Both the position numbers and the translations under genes were made by a program. Positions 35,250-43,960 of a DNA stretch of 64,000 bases are shown here, one piece after another. Below the pieces are notes generated by a model. That model was not told where the DNA came from and did not search any database. It worked only from the letters and a program-made list of their open reading frames with translations. Numbering within the stretch: position 1 is the first letter of the stretch; the number at the start of each line of letters is the position of its first letter. Source of the stretch: CAVQYV01 sp963718295 [NCBI: uncultured Methylomirabilota bacterium] (GTDB taxonomy: Bacteria; Methylomirabilota; Methylomirabilia; CAVQYV01); the NCBI GenBank assembly GCA_963718295.1, contig CAVQYV010000009.1:124001-188000 (forward strand), in the 5' to 3' direction.

Positions 35250-35903
35250 TCAGGAAGAGCGGGCCTTTTTGATCTCCTCGATGAAGCGCTTGGCCAGATC
35301 CGTGATGACCTCATACTTCTTCTCGGCCACTGCCTTCTTATCCACCAGGCTGGCTCCGACTCCCAGCGCTGCAGCCCCCGCCTTGATGAAGGCTGCCGTA
35401 TTGGCCAGATCCACCCCCCCCGTGGGGACATAGAGGATATGCGGCAGGGGTGCCCGCAGGGCGGAGATGTATTTGGGACCCCCCACGGTATCCACCGGGA
35501 AGATCTTTACCAGATCCGCCCCCCATTGCCAGGCCGTAACTGCCTCAGTGGGGGTGAGGGCACCGGGCACCGAGATCTTGCTGTACCGGCTGCAGACCTC
35601 GATGGTGCCCCGATCCAGGTTGGGAGCTACGATGAACTCGGCGCCCGCCAGAATGGCCATGCGAGCCGTCTCTCCGTCTAATACGGTTCCCGCCCCCAGC
35701 ACCACCTCCTTGCCGAAACGCCGCGACACTTCTCGCATCACCTCCAAGGCCCCAGGCACGGTCATGGTGATTTCAATGACGGGAAGCCCTCCCGCCTTGA
35801 GGGCCTCGGCGATCTCCATGGCCTGCTCCGCCGATTCCGCCCTGACCACCGGGATTATGCCACAATCCAGAACCACCTTCATGCTCTCCGCTTTGCTCGC
35901 CAT
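35250..35903 (-). CDS. eda: 2-keto-3-deoxy-6-phosphogluconate aldolase
   Basis: Splits KDPG to pyruvate and glyceraldehyde-3-phosphate (Entner-Doudoroff and uronate routes). The 217-residue barrel shows CGIIPVVRA, the catalytic Glu in VIEITMTVPGALE, GAGTVLDGETA, Schiff-base Lys in LVKIFPVDTVGG and phosphate-binding VPTGGVDLANTAAF. It lies between the KDG kinase gene and the cyclase-family gene. Confidence 0.93.
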   Translation of the reverse strand: MASKAESMKVVLDCGIIPVVRAESAEQAMEIAEALKAGGLPVIEITMTVPGALEVMREVSRRFGKEVVLGAGTVLDGETARMAILAGAEFIVAPNLDRGTIEVCSRYSKISVPGALTPTEAVTAWQWGADLVKIFPVDTVGGPKYISALRAPLPHILYVPTGGVDLANTAAFIKAGAAALGVGASLVDKKAVAEKKYEVITDLAKRFIEEIKKARSS

Positions 35904-35991
35904 CTCTTCCTCCTACTTTCTACTTTCTATCGGTCGCGAATGGGACTTCTCATCTGATGATGTGACTCGATATTGATTGAAGCACCCGCTC

Positions 35992-36978
35992 CTAACGGGC
36001 GATCCGGAGTCCGGCCCCCTTGACCTGGGCCTCCACCTCCTCCAGGGTGGCCCAGTTGAAATCGCCGGGGATGGAGTGCTTGAGGGCCGAGAAGGCCACT
36101 CCATAATCCACGCCCTTTTGGATGTCCTTCTCCCTGCGCCAGGCCCACAGGAATCCGGCAGTGAAGGAATCTCCTCCTCCCACCCGGTCCACGATGTCCA
36201 CCTCGTAGGTGCGGGTCTTGTAGAGCTTGCCATCCGCATAGGCGATAGCAGTCCAGGTGTTCTTCCAGACCGAGATGTCCCCTCTCAGGGTGATCGCCAC
36301 CACCTTGAATTTGAAGCGCTCCGCCAGTTTTTCCGCCACCTTCTCATAGGTCTCTTCCTTGATCCCAAAGACCTTGAAGGTATCCTCTTCGGTCGTTATC
36401 AGGATATCCACCGAATCCATCATGGGACTCAGGCACCGGCCTGCCTCCTCCTGGGTCCAGAGCTTGGCCCGGTAATTCAGGTCAAAGCTCACGGAGCAGC
36501 CCGCCTCCTTGGCGGCCTTCAATGCCTCCCTCGTTACCTCCGCAGCCGAGGCGCTGAGGGCCGGGGTAATTCCGCTCATATGGAAGTGAGGCGCCCCCTC
36601 GAAGACCTTCTTCCAGTTCACCTCTTCGGGCTTGATCATGCTGATGGCCGAACTGGCCCGATCATAGACCACCGAACTGGCGCGGGGGGTGGCCCCGAAC
36701 TCCACGAAATAAAGCCCCACTCGCCCCTCTTTGCTCCAGATGATGTGGGAGGTATCCACCCCATGTTCCTGGGCCTTGTTCCGAATCAGCCTCCCCAGGG
36801 GATTCGTCGGCAGCTTGGAGACCCAGCATGACTTCAAGCCCAGGCGAGCTACACCCACCGCCACATTCAGCTCCGCCCCGCCCGGCTTGATATCAAGGGT
36901 TGGCGTCTGCTCCAGGCGCTGAAAGTTGGGAGGCGATAATCTCAGCATGGTCTCACCGAAAGTCACCACATCGTGCAT
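35992..36978 (-). CDS. kdgK: 2-keto-3-deoxygluconate kinase (PfkB family)
   Basis: Phosphorylates 2-keto-3-deoxygluconate to KDPG, the substrate of the aldolase encoded next. The 328-residue ribokinase-like protein starts VVTFGETMLRLSPP, carries the first PfkB signature region GGAELNVAVGVARLG, and the catalytic RVGGGDSFTAGFLWA near the C-terminus. The assignment over other PfkB sugar kinases rests on the KDG-kinase-like N-terminus and on eda downstream. ATG is preceded by AAAGGAGGG and a promoter about 60 bases upstream. First gene of a leftward operon. Confidence 0.88.
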   Translation of the reverse strand: MHDVVTFGETMLRLSPPNFQRLEQTPTLDIKPGGAELNVAVGVARLGLKSCWVSKLPTNPLGRLIRNKAQEHGVDTSHIIWSKEGRVGLYFVEFGATPRASSVVYDRASSAISMIKPEEVNWKKVFEGAPHFHMSGITPALSASAAEVTREALKAAKEAGCSVSFDLNYRAKLWTQEEAGRCLSPMMDSVDILITTEEDTFKVFGIKEETYEKVAEKLAERFKFKVVAITLRGDISVWKNTWTAIAYADGKLYKTRTYEVDIVDRVGGGDSFTAGFLWAWRREKDIQKGVDYGVAFSALKHSIPGDFNWATLEEVEAQVKGAGLRIAR

Positions 36979-37038
36979 TTCTTTGCCCTCCTTTATGAGA
37001 ACGGGTCGATCTTAGGGAACGATCAAGGGTCCCTGCCA

Positions 37039-37067
37039 ATTTAGCACCTTAAACCTTCATGTGTCAA
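37039..37067 (-). promoter_or_regulatory. candidate promoter of the kdgK operon
   Basis: Read leftward: TTGACA at 37067-37062, 17-base spacer, CTAAAT at 37044-37039 (weak, 3/6). Confidence 0.45.
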
Positions 37068-37491
37068 GGCAAAGGGCACCATTGGGGAATGGCTCACAGG
37101 GCAGTGCCCCTTGGGAGAAATACCCGGCCCAGGCCGGCCAGACTCGAGTGAAGCGAAATGCGTCCGCAGGCGGTGGCGGCGGAAGAAGGGAATCTCTTTC
37201 CTCATTCTAAGGGGAGTAGGGAAACAACGGAATAGAGGTATGTAATATAGGTAGCGGGGGGCCAAGGAGTAAACCATTAAGGAAGAATGCATCTGCCTTG
37301 GGCATCCAGGCATCAAATAATGCATGGATACCCCTTGGCTCCAGAGAGAAAAGAACTGAGTCACATTTTGCCTGACAGACAGAGGGGGGTGGTTTAGATG
37401 CGATAAAACTAGAAACTGCGCAACGAGCTCCTCAGTGGGATGACCCAACAAGTCTCCCCCCCAATCCCATCTCAACCAGGGAGGAATTCTC
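37068..37491. other. intergenic region, no gene supported
   Basis: A leftward open frame of 150 codons crosses it but its product has no family features and no ribosome site. The region separates the divergent kdgK and transthyretin-like genes; GGGAGGAATTCTC just before 37492 is the ribosome site of the latter. Confidence 0.5.
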
Positions 37492-39384
37492 ATGAGTTAC
37501 ATATTCAAAGGCAAGCTGACGGGGTTCATCTGCCCCGAATGTCCGGAACCACTATCCAATGTAAAGGTTCGGCTCTACCGAACCCGCAAAGACCAGGATG
37601 TAACCTCGCTGGCAGTCGCTAGCGCCAAAGAAACCTTTTCGATCTTGACCGAGGAAATGGTGAAGGCGAAGGAATCATCCCTGATTGCCGAAGCCGATAC
37701 CGATGCCAATGGCAACTTCGTCTTCGAGCTGGGCGAGAGACAGAAATACGGGGGCGAAGCCTTTGAAGTGGATGTCTATTGTGGCACTGTGCCCCATCGG
37801 AAACCCAGCCCCACCCCTGTACGCCCTCTCCAGTTTTCCATCACCACCCTCCAGCCTGCGTGGCGGAAGGCCGAGCAGCATTATATAGCGGTGTGGGAAT
37901 ATTCCCTGCCCAGTCGCTTCTGGTGTTTGGTGCGCGCCAGATTCGGCGCCTGGACCATCTGTGGGCAGGTGACGGTCTGCGATACGAAGCTGCCCGTGAT
38001 GGGCGTGCGTGTTCGCGCCCTGGATGCGGATTGGATACAAGATGATCCCCTGGGGGAAGCGACAACGGATGCCTCCGGGAAGTTTCGCATCGATTACTTA
38101 ACCGAAGATTTTCGGAGGACGCCGTTTTCGCCCTCTATCAACCTGGAGTGGGTCAGCGGGCCCGACCTTTACTTCCGGATTGAAACTCCAACAGGCACGC
38201 CACTTCTGGCTGAGCCCCAGTCGCAGGGACGGGCACCAGGGCGGGAGAATGTGGGGAACTGTTTCTGCGTGGAGCTGTGCATCAAAGAAGCCCCTCCATT
38301 GCACCCACCCACCATTCCCCTCTTCACCAAAGTGGGGGTCTATCACGTCGATCCGATGTATGGCGACTTTACGGGCGATGGCCTGACCAGCGCCGGGAAC
38401 TATGCCTTCACCGATACCATTCCCCTGATCGGGATCCTGCCCGATGGACAAAGCACCAAGGCCTATGAGTATCGCTTCCGCTCCGCGGAGTATGATTCCA
38501 CCGGCACCATCCTCGGCGCTGTATCGGATGTGTTGGCGACTATGATATCGCCGACTTTCATCGGCCAGCTGGAATATTGGAGTTGGAATCCGATCTTATC
38601 CGCATGGCAGATCAGGGCAGCTGACTATTGGGTCAACAATCCCGGAGCGGCGGTGTCGATTACCCAGCCCGCCGGTCCTCCGATCGTGGTTCCCCTGAAC
38701 AAGGATGTCAAGGCGGGCGGATGGATGGAAGTGCCCCGCGAAGACGAGCTGTGGCCAGGTGGCAAGGGACGGTTCATACCGACTGACCGCCTGATCGACC
38801 TGATCACCAACAAGTTGACCGATGAATCGTACGATCTGACTACCCCTCCGCCTCCTTTGAAGGCAGGTGACTCTGTTCCATCCGCCACCAAGACCAAACA
38901 CACCTTCAAGCTCTTCTTTGAGGCACGCGAGGTGGGCACCGCTACGCTGCTACCTGGCAGCAACGCCCTGGAAAAGATCGCGATTAGCAACAAGCACTTC
39001 AAGCAAAGCCGCCATCCCAGTTGGGCAGGCGACACTCCAACCCTGCGAGCGGTGGTGATACTGGACATCAAAGAGCTGACGGGGCCCGGATCCGGATGTA
39101 ACAAATTGCAGACTCACCTCCATGCCCTGTACACCGTGTACCACCCATTCATGGGGAGCGCTCGCGTCTACTTCGAGGGCAATCCTCCGCTGCCTCCCGC
39201 GCTTCCACTGGCTCTTGCAGCTGGAGAGGCCGCATCAGGCAGTGGCGGGCATGATTTCGACATCACGGCCCTTCCGCCCTGCGCCTATGTCCTCTGGCTT
39301 GAGGCCACTTTGAACTTGACGAGTGGGTGGGGACGAATACCTGACGCGACGATTTGGGACCATATTGCTTTCTGCAAAGGATAG
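37492..39384 (+). CDS. large protein with transthyretin-like domain, function unknown
   Basis: A 630-residue protein without signal peptide or membrane helix. Residues about 5-110 and 155-260 look like beta-sandwich carboxypeptidase-regulatory or TTR-52-like domains, the second with ICGQVTVCDTKLPVMGVRVR, ALDADWIQDDPLGEATTDAS and GKFRIDYL. Cysteines (WTICG, GNCFCVELC, ECPEP) recur. The rest (280-630) is beta-rich with Pro and Gly, and I recognise no domain in it. Its own ribosome site (GGGAGG) and a strong terminator make it monocistronic. GC content is a little lower than in the neighbours. A structural or binding role is more likely than catalysis, by inference. Confidence 0.7.
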   Translation: MSYIFKGKLTGFICPECPEPLSNVKVRLYRTRKDQDVTSLAVASAKETFSILTEEMVKAKESSLIAEADTDANGNFVFELGERQKYGGEAFEVDVYCGTVPHRKPSPTPVRPLQFSITTLQPAWRKAEQHYIAVWEYSLPSRFWCLVRARFGAWTICGQVTVCDTKLPVMGVRVRALDADWIQDDPLGEATTDASGKFRIDYLTEDFRRTPFSPSINLEWVSGPDLYFRIETPTGTPLLAEPQSQGRAPGRENVGNCFCVELCIKEAPPLHPPTIPLFTKVGVYHVDPMYGDFTGDGLTSAGNYAFTDTIPLIGILPDGQSTKAYEYRFRSAEYDSTGTILGAVSDVLATMISPTFIGQLEYWSWNPILSAWQIRAADYWVNNPGAAVSITQPAGPPIVVPLNKDVKAGGWMEVPREDELWPGGKGRFIPTDRLIDLITNKLTDESYDLTTPPPPLKAGDSVPSATKTKHTFKLFFEAREVGTATLLPGSNALEKIAISNKHFKQSRHPSWAGDTPTLRAVVILDIKELTGPGSGCNKLQTHLHALYTVYHPFMGSARVYFEGNPPLPPALPLALAAGEAASGSGGHDFDITALPPCAYVLWLEATLNLTSGWGRIPDATIWDHIAFCKG

Positions 39385-39422
39385 AAGAGCGGGATCGTTC
39401 GGGTATTCGAATGGTAGTTGAC

Positions 39423-39468
39423 GAAGCGAGGACAGGGGATATAATCTCTGTCCTCGCTTCTCTTTTTT
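39423..39468 (+). terminator. strong intrinsic terminator
   Basis: A perfect 13-bp stem (GAAGCGAGGACAG at 39423-39435 with its complement at 39448-39460), 12-base loop and TCTTTTTTTA tail, 39 bases after the transthyretin-like gene. Confidence 0.9.
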
Positions 39469-39574
39469 TATCCATCGGCTCTCATCCCGGGATGGTGGTA
39501 CCTTATCGATTGAAGCTCCCTGCAACAAAGCGGCGCGGATGGCGCTCGCTGGACATTTTCAAGGAAGAGAAGAT

Positions 39575-40330
39575 ATGGAAATGGCGAAAATCAGAACCCA
39601 GGCTGTCGTATTCGATCAGGGCAATACCCTCATTATGGATCCCTTTCGCAAGATCCTGCAGTTGAAGAGGGAGGCGTTTGAAAGGCTTTTCGGGGATCAT
39701 CATATCCCGATAGACATCCGTACCTTGCATGAGGCCTGGATTAGGGCAAATGGGGAAATCAATTATCCTCACATCGGGCACTTCTTTCAGGAGGAGCCCA
39801 TCGTCCAACGGGCCCTGAGAGACCTGGAAATCCCGCCCCATGTCGCCGTCTTCCTGGGGCTGGAGCTGTTGAAGGAATATAGGGTCGGATTGAGGGAAGT
39901 GATCGATTCCGATCCCAGGACCCAGGAGGTAAGATCGACCTTGGGGACATTGAAATCCAGAGGCAAGAGACTGGGGGTCTTTTCCAATGACCGGATCCTG
40001 AGCTTGGACAACACCCTTCGTTGCATGGGCATCGAGTCCTATTTCGAATACATCGAGACCTCTGAATCTATCGGCATCGAAAAACCGGATCCCAGGGTAT
40101 TCCAACACATATTGGATTATTTCCAACTCCCCTCCGATCAGGTGACGTATGTCGGGGATGACCCCGTCCGAGACGTGGATGGCGCGAAGACCAAGGGCTT
40201 GGCTGCCATCCTGTATTCTGTGGACAGTGATCTCCATGCTGAGGCATGGCGAGATTATAAGGCTAAGGGCAAAAATCAACCGGATGGAATCATTAAGGAT
40301 TTTGCGGAGTTGCTTGAGGCGATCGCCTGA
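39575..40330 (+). CDS. HAD family hydrolase
   Basis: A 251-residue haloacid-dehalogenase superfamily phosphatase-like protein. Motif I is VVFDQGNTLI (nucleophile Asp; the usual second Asp is Gly, as in the FDxGNT subgroup), motif II LGVFSNDR, motif III Lys in GIEKPDPRVFQ, motif IV YVGDDPVRDVDGA. An alpha-helical C1-type cap lies between motifs I and II (about 25-105). ATG 39575 follows AAGGAAG. The substrate is not deducible and no neighbour suggests one. Confidence 0.88.
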   Translation: MEMAKIRTQAVVFDQGNTLIMDPFRKILQLKREAFERLFGDHHIPIDIRTLHEAWIRANGEINYPHIGHFFQEEPIVQRALRDLEIPPHVAVFLGLELLKEYRVGLREVIDSDPRTQEVRSTLGTLKSRGKRLGVFSNDRILSLDNTLRCMGIESYFEYIETSESIGIEKPDPRVFQHILDYFQLPSDQVTYVGDDPVRDVDGAKTKGLAAILYSVDSDLHAEAWRDYKAKGKNQPDGIIKDFAELLEAIA

Positions 40331-40407
40331 GTATTCTGCCGAAAGAGAACGCTTCTCATACCTTCGCCCCCCCTACCTCAATCCAAGAGGATGGTGGCAA
40401 AAATTTG

Positions 40408-40438
40408 TTGACAAGAAATACCCGAATGTGCAAATAAT
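40408..40438 (+). promoter_or_regulatory. candidate promoter for the RHH gene
   Basis: TTGACA at 40408-40413, 19-base spacer, AATAAT at 40433-40438 (5/6), preceded by TGTG. The spacer is slightly long. Confidence 0.4.
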
Positions 40439-40559
40439 GAAAATCTAAAGAGCTTCTCTCCTCAGGGGGGAATCTCCCGAGCCATGTGCCCTTTGTCCGT
40501 AATAACGTCAGACGATCTGAGTTTCGCGGAAGAACTTCTACAGGAAAGGAAGTAGACCC

Positions 40560-40844
40560 ATGCCATTGCCAAAGACCTCCAAAGCCAAGGACAAGCCAAT
40601 CAAGAAGACCAATAAGGGACACGGAAAAGGAAAAGAGACGGCTGCCGAAGAAAAGAAGCTGTCGCTCCATTCCCGCAAGGATACGTACGGCACCAAGAAG
40701 ATGACCTTCTATGTGAAGGAAGAGCTGCTGGAGAGATTGTATAACTTCGCCTACTGGGGGCGGCACACTGTAACTCAAGCCTTCAATGTCGTCTTAGCAG
40801 ACGGCCTGAAAGGCAAAGATACCCGCTCCCGAGAAGAGAAATAG
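40560..40844 (+). CDS. ribbon-helix-helix-like DNA-binding protein
   Basis: A 94-residue basic protein. The first 40 residues are Lys-rich and probably disordered; residues 46-83 fit a ribbon-helix-helix fold (KKMTFYVKEELLERLYNFAY strand then helix, RHTVTQAFNVVLADGLKG second helix). Such proteins act as plasmid-partition, antitoxin or phage-type repressors. No toxin or parA gene lies beside it. AGGAAAGGAAG precedes the ATG. The 40845-41091 stretch after it has no gene; it contains a TTGACA at about 40943 that could be part of a promoter for the next gene. Confidence 0.65.
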   Translation: MPLPKTSKAKDKPIKKTNKGHGKGKETAAEEKKLSLHSRKDTYGTKKMTFYVKEELLERLYNFAYWGRHTVTQAFNVVLADGLKGKDTRSREEK

Positions 40845-41091
40845 CCCCCACCTCCTTTGCTATGGCTTTCCATTCATCTCATCCCCTCAGGGGGCCGAGC
40901 GTCGAGCGCCGCGGAGACCTTCTTCCGCAGTATCAAAAAAGGGTTGACAACTGAATTGGAGAAGAGTTAGTAGCCCATCAGAAAGGGACCGTATCGGCAG
41001 CCCATTGTCCTCAAAGAGGCTCCTCTTTTCCTCATCACTCACAGTCTGCGGTCGCTTTGCGGCAGCGAGGCAAAAACCAGATAGGCACCGT

Positions 41092-41135
41092 ATAGAATAG
41101 GCACCCAACAGCACGGTGCCTATTCTATTTTGATT
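41092..41135 (+). terminator. perfect hairpin with T-rich tail before the secreted-protein gene
   Basis: A perfect 14-bp stem (41092-41105 with 41115-41128), 9-base loop and TTTGATTT tail. A partial third copy of the arm (ataggcacc, 41081-41089) lies immediately upstream and could compete for pairing. It ends about 30 bases before the next start codon, so it is either the terminator of the RHH transcript or an attenuator. Confidence 0.6.
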
Positions 41136-41158
41136 TGAGGCGGGAAAGGAAACTCCCT

Positions 41159-41827
41159 ATGAAAGACAGTGCGAAGCGGCAAGTGATTTTTGCCATGATC
41201 CTGGCTCTCGGGATGCTCTGGGCGGTGGGCTCGGAAGAGGCCCAGCCGCAGACCCAGAAAGTAAGCCTGGAACGGGCGATCGAACAGGGGCTCGTCCGGG
41301 CGGAGTTCCAGGGAATGGGGTCCTCCACGGGTGATAGCATCCTTTTGAAGATCACCAATCTGGCGGTCTTACCTTTGGAGGTGGAAATCGCGCCGGGCAC
41401 GGTGTTGGAGGACTCATCGGCCAGCTACCAGGATATGATCGTGGAACGCGTCCGGGGCATCCCCAAAGGCGGATACACTTTTCAACCGCAGGATCGCATC
41501 CTCCTTCCTGCCAAGGCGACAGAAGAATATGTTCTCCTCGCTTACTGTCTCAACCTCGACCGGGATAATCCCACCCCCAAGACCCGATTCAGGCTGAGAA
41601 GGACCGGGCATCCCGAGGTCCAGAAGCTCTTCGCCATCCTCCCGCAGGCTTCGGAATCCGAGCGCACCATTGAGGCCATCCAGATTGCCATTTGGGTGAT
41701 CATCCAAGATGTAACCTGGGGAGAACTACAGAGTCGGCTCTCGGCCACCGATGCCGATATTGCCGATGCCAGGCACCTCCTCGAACGGGCCGGCATCGAG
41801 GTTTCAACCAAGAGCCTCTTTCAATAA
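41159..41827 (+). CDS. secreted protein of unknown function
   Basis: A 222-residue protein with a signal peptide (KDSAKRQ then a 16-residue hydrophobic core ending AVGSEEA). The mature part has a beta-rich half (about 35-130, ILLKITNLAVLPLEVEIAPG, resembling an immunoglobulin-like fold) and a helical C-terminus (EAIQIAIWVIIQDVTWGEL). No named family comes to mind. The frame opens at 41135 but ATG 41159 has GAAAGGA upstream and fits the signal peptide. It precedes the Tat-exported hydrolase by 127 bases. Confidence 0.65.
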   Translation: MKDSAKRQVIFAMILALGMLWAVGSEEAQPQTQKVSLERAIEQGLVRAEFQGMGSSTGDSILLKITNLAVLPLEVEIAPGTVLEDSSASYQDMIVERVRGIPKGGYTFQPQDRILLPAKATEEYVLLAYCLNLDRDNPTPKTRFRLRRTGHPEVQKLFAILPQASESERTIEAIQIAIWVIIQDVTWGELQSRLSATDADIADARHLLERAGIEVSTKSLFQ

Positions 41828-41953
41828 CCCTGCTCTATGGGCACGAACGGGGGGAAATGGAAACGAATTCTGCGCCGTGATAATCTCATGATTTGAAAAG
41901 GGCTTGCCATAGGGGAATGACACACAGTGAACTTGACTCCAGGAGGGATCATC

Positions 41954-42979
41954 GTGAGGAGAGAACTGGGAAAAGAGGAAATAGGCTTGAGTCGCCGTGA
42001 TTTCTTGAGGCTGGCGGGGTTGGCCGGGGCGATGGCAGTGGTACAGAAATCCACCATTCGAAACGCTTCTGCCCAGATGCCCGCGGCCATGGCGGACCGT
42101 CGCTTGGTGGGTGCCATCGACATGCACGTCCATTCCGCCCCGGATGTCTCCTCTCGGTCGGTGAATGATTTCGATCTGGCCCAGAAGGCAAGAGAGATCG
42201 GGATGCTGGGGATCGTCATCAAGAACCATGAGTTCATCACCAATGATCGGGCCTATCTCGTCCGACAGGTCGTGCCCGGAATTGAGGTCTTTGGAGGCAT
42301 CGTCCTGAACTACTCGGTGGGAGGCCTCAATCCGGTGGCGGTGGAGAGGATGATTCGCTTTTCCGGAGGCTATGGAAAGATTGTGTGGCTACCTACCTTC
42401 GATGCGGCCAATCACAAATCCTTCTTTACCAAAAAGGCTGATGCGGGAGGAATCCGGATCATGGATGGTTCGGGGACTATCCTCCCCGACTTGCGAAAGA
42501 TCCTCCAGTTGGTGGCCAAAGCCGATATCATTCTCGCCACAGGTCATGTCTCTTCCCAGGAGATCCTGGGACTCGTCCAGGCGGCCAAAGAGGAGGGAGT
42601 GAGGCGAATCATCGTGTCCCATGCCATGTACTCCCCCGTGGAAATGTCCCTGGAGGAAATGGAGCGATGCGCGCAAATGGGAGCCTTCATCGAGCATGTC
42701 TATGTGGCGAATCTGGTGGGTCCCCAGGCCCATCAGGAATGGATGCGGAGCTGGCGGCAAATCTCGATGGAGACCTATGCCCAGGCCATCAAGGCCCTGG
42801 GAGCCGAGCACTGCATCCTCTGCACCGACCTGGGTCAATATTTGAACCCCACACCCGCCGATGGAATGCAGGAATTCGTCAAGGGCCTTTCCCGGCAAGG
42901 AATCAGCGACGAGGAGATCGCCCTGATGGCAAGAAAGAACCCGGCCCGCCTTCTGGGCCTGGAGCCCCCCCCGGATTGA
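41954..42979 (+). CDS. Tat-exported metal-dependent hydrolase (DUF6282-like)
   Basis: A 341-residue protein of amidohydrolase-like barrel type. It begins with a twin-arginine signal (LSRRDFLRLAGLAGAMAVV), so it should fold in the cytosol and be exported. The metal motif IDMHVHSAPD and later His residues in LATGHVSSQE and IIVSHAMYSP, Asp in CTDLGQ match DUF6282 proteins. GTG 41954 follows AGGAGGG; an upstream GTG at 41927 lacks such a site. Substrate unknown. Confidence 0.8.
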   Translation: MRRELGKEEIGLSRRDFLRLAGLAGAMAVVQKSTIRNASAQMPAAMADRRLVGAIDMHVHSAPDVSSRSVNDFDLAQKAREIGMLGIVIKNHEFITNDRAYLVRQVVPGIEVFGGIVLNYSVGGLNPVAVERMIRFSGGYGKIVWLPTFDAANHKSFFTKKADAGGIRIMDGSGTILPDLRKILQLVAKADIILATGHVSSQEILGLVQAAKEEGVRRIIVSHAMYSPVEMSLEEMERCAQMGAFIEHVYVANLVGPQAHQEWMRSWRQISMETYAQAIKALGAEHCILCTDLGQYLNPTPADGMQEFVKGLSRQGISDEEIALMARKNPARLLGLEPPPD

Positions 42980-43276
42980 GATCGATACGCGAGGGTTCAT
43001 GGGACCTCTCTGACGGGAGGAGTCCAATGGCACTTTTGGCATGAGTCAAGGCATTGGCCCCGAAGAGGCTGCTTCGGTTCTGCAAATAAAGCGCCTCCCA
43101 ACAGCGTCTTCCATGGCCGTGGCCCGGATAAGGAAAGACCTTGGGGGATGGCTGGTTTGTCCACGAGATGGGCACGTTTGGTGCTCCCACCAGATCCCGG
43201 TGAGTTCCATCGTCCACCCTCCCGGCGTGCACCCCTTCCGCTTTGCGTGGGTGACCCAATTTGTGTAAGGGCGCAC
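42980..43276. other. intergenic region between convergent genes
   Basis: Holds no supported gene. A small perfect hairpin (CCGAAG...CTTCGG, 43058-43075) with TTCTG after it may act as a weak terminator for the convergent DUF6282 and iorB transcripts. Confidence 0.4.
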
Positions 43277-43960
43277 TTAGCCGCGATCCGAAATCCGGGG
43301 ATAGGCGTTGGAGGCCGAAACGGCCCTGCGGCCCTTTTCGAAAGCCTCTAAATTGATCTTTCGAAGCCGCTCCGGAAATCGGGTCTGAAGGACCTTTTTC
43401 CAGCTGACCAGGGGGATCTCCAAAAGGCAAGAGCCGGCCCCTAACATGATGGTGTTCACCAGCCTCAGATCTCCCATCTCCCCAGCCAGAGAGAAGGCCT
43501 CCACCGGGATGTAGCGGTCGCCGAGGGTGGAGAGGGCGCCCGAGACATCCTGCGGGTATTCGGCCAATCCCAGGGTGACCAGCGGTGGAAGGATTCGTTG
43601 TCGGTTTGCGATCAGGATCCCTTCTTGGGCCAGGGTGGGGGCCCACCGTAGCGCTTCTGCCTCCTCAAAGGCCAGGATCATGTCCGCCTCCCCCGCCGGA
43701 ATCAAGGGGGAATAGACCCATTCCCCATAGCGGACGTGACTGGTAACCACCCCACCCCTCTGCGCCATCCCGTGGACCTCGCTCTTCTTCACCTCAAAGC
43801 CGGAGAGCAGGGCGGCTTCCGCCAGGATCTCGCTGGCCAACAAGACCCCCTGCCCTCCCACTCCTGCGACCAGGATATTTTGAACCCCCCCGCTCCAGCG
43901 CTCCCTGCGAAGTTCCCCACCTGATGGGTGCCTTTTTCGGGGCACGATCCGGTCAGGCAT
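43277..43960 (-). CDS. iorB: indolepyruvate ferredoxin oxidoreductase beta subunit
   Basis: Small subunit of the enzyme that decarboxylates aryl pyruvates to aryl-acetyl-CoA with ferredoxin reduction. The 227-residue product has VQNILVAGVGGQGVLLASEI, SEVHGMAQRGGVVTSHVRYG, YSPLIPAGEADMILAFE and LVNTIMLGA, all of the gamma-type domain of 2-oxoacid oxidoreductases. ATG 43960 overlaps the iorA stop by eight bases; the N-terminal 25 residues before VQNIL are basic and may not be conserved. Confidence 0.93.
   Translation of the reverse strand: MPDRIVPRKRHPSGGELRRERWSGGVQNILVAGVGGQGVLLASEILAEAALLSGFEVKKSEVHGMAQRGGVVTSHVRYGEWVYSPLIPAGEADMILAFEEAEALRWAPTLAQEGILIANRQRILPPLVTLGLAEYPQDVSGALSTLGDRYIPVEAFSLAGEMGDLRLVNTIMLGAGSCLLEIPLVSWKKVLQTRFPERLRKINLEAFEKGRRAVSASNAYPRISDRG

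Noticed and set aside
37041-37493. A 150-codon leftward ORF upstream of kdgK
   Set aside because: No ribosome site and no family features; it would also run through the kdgK promoter region.
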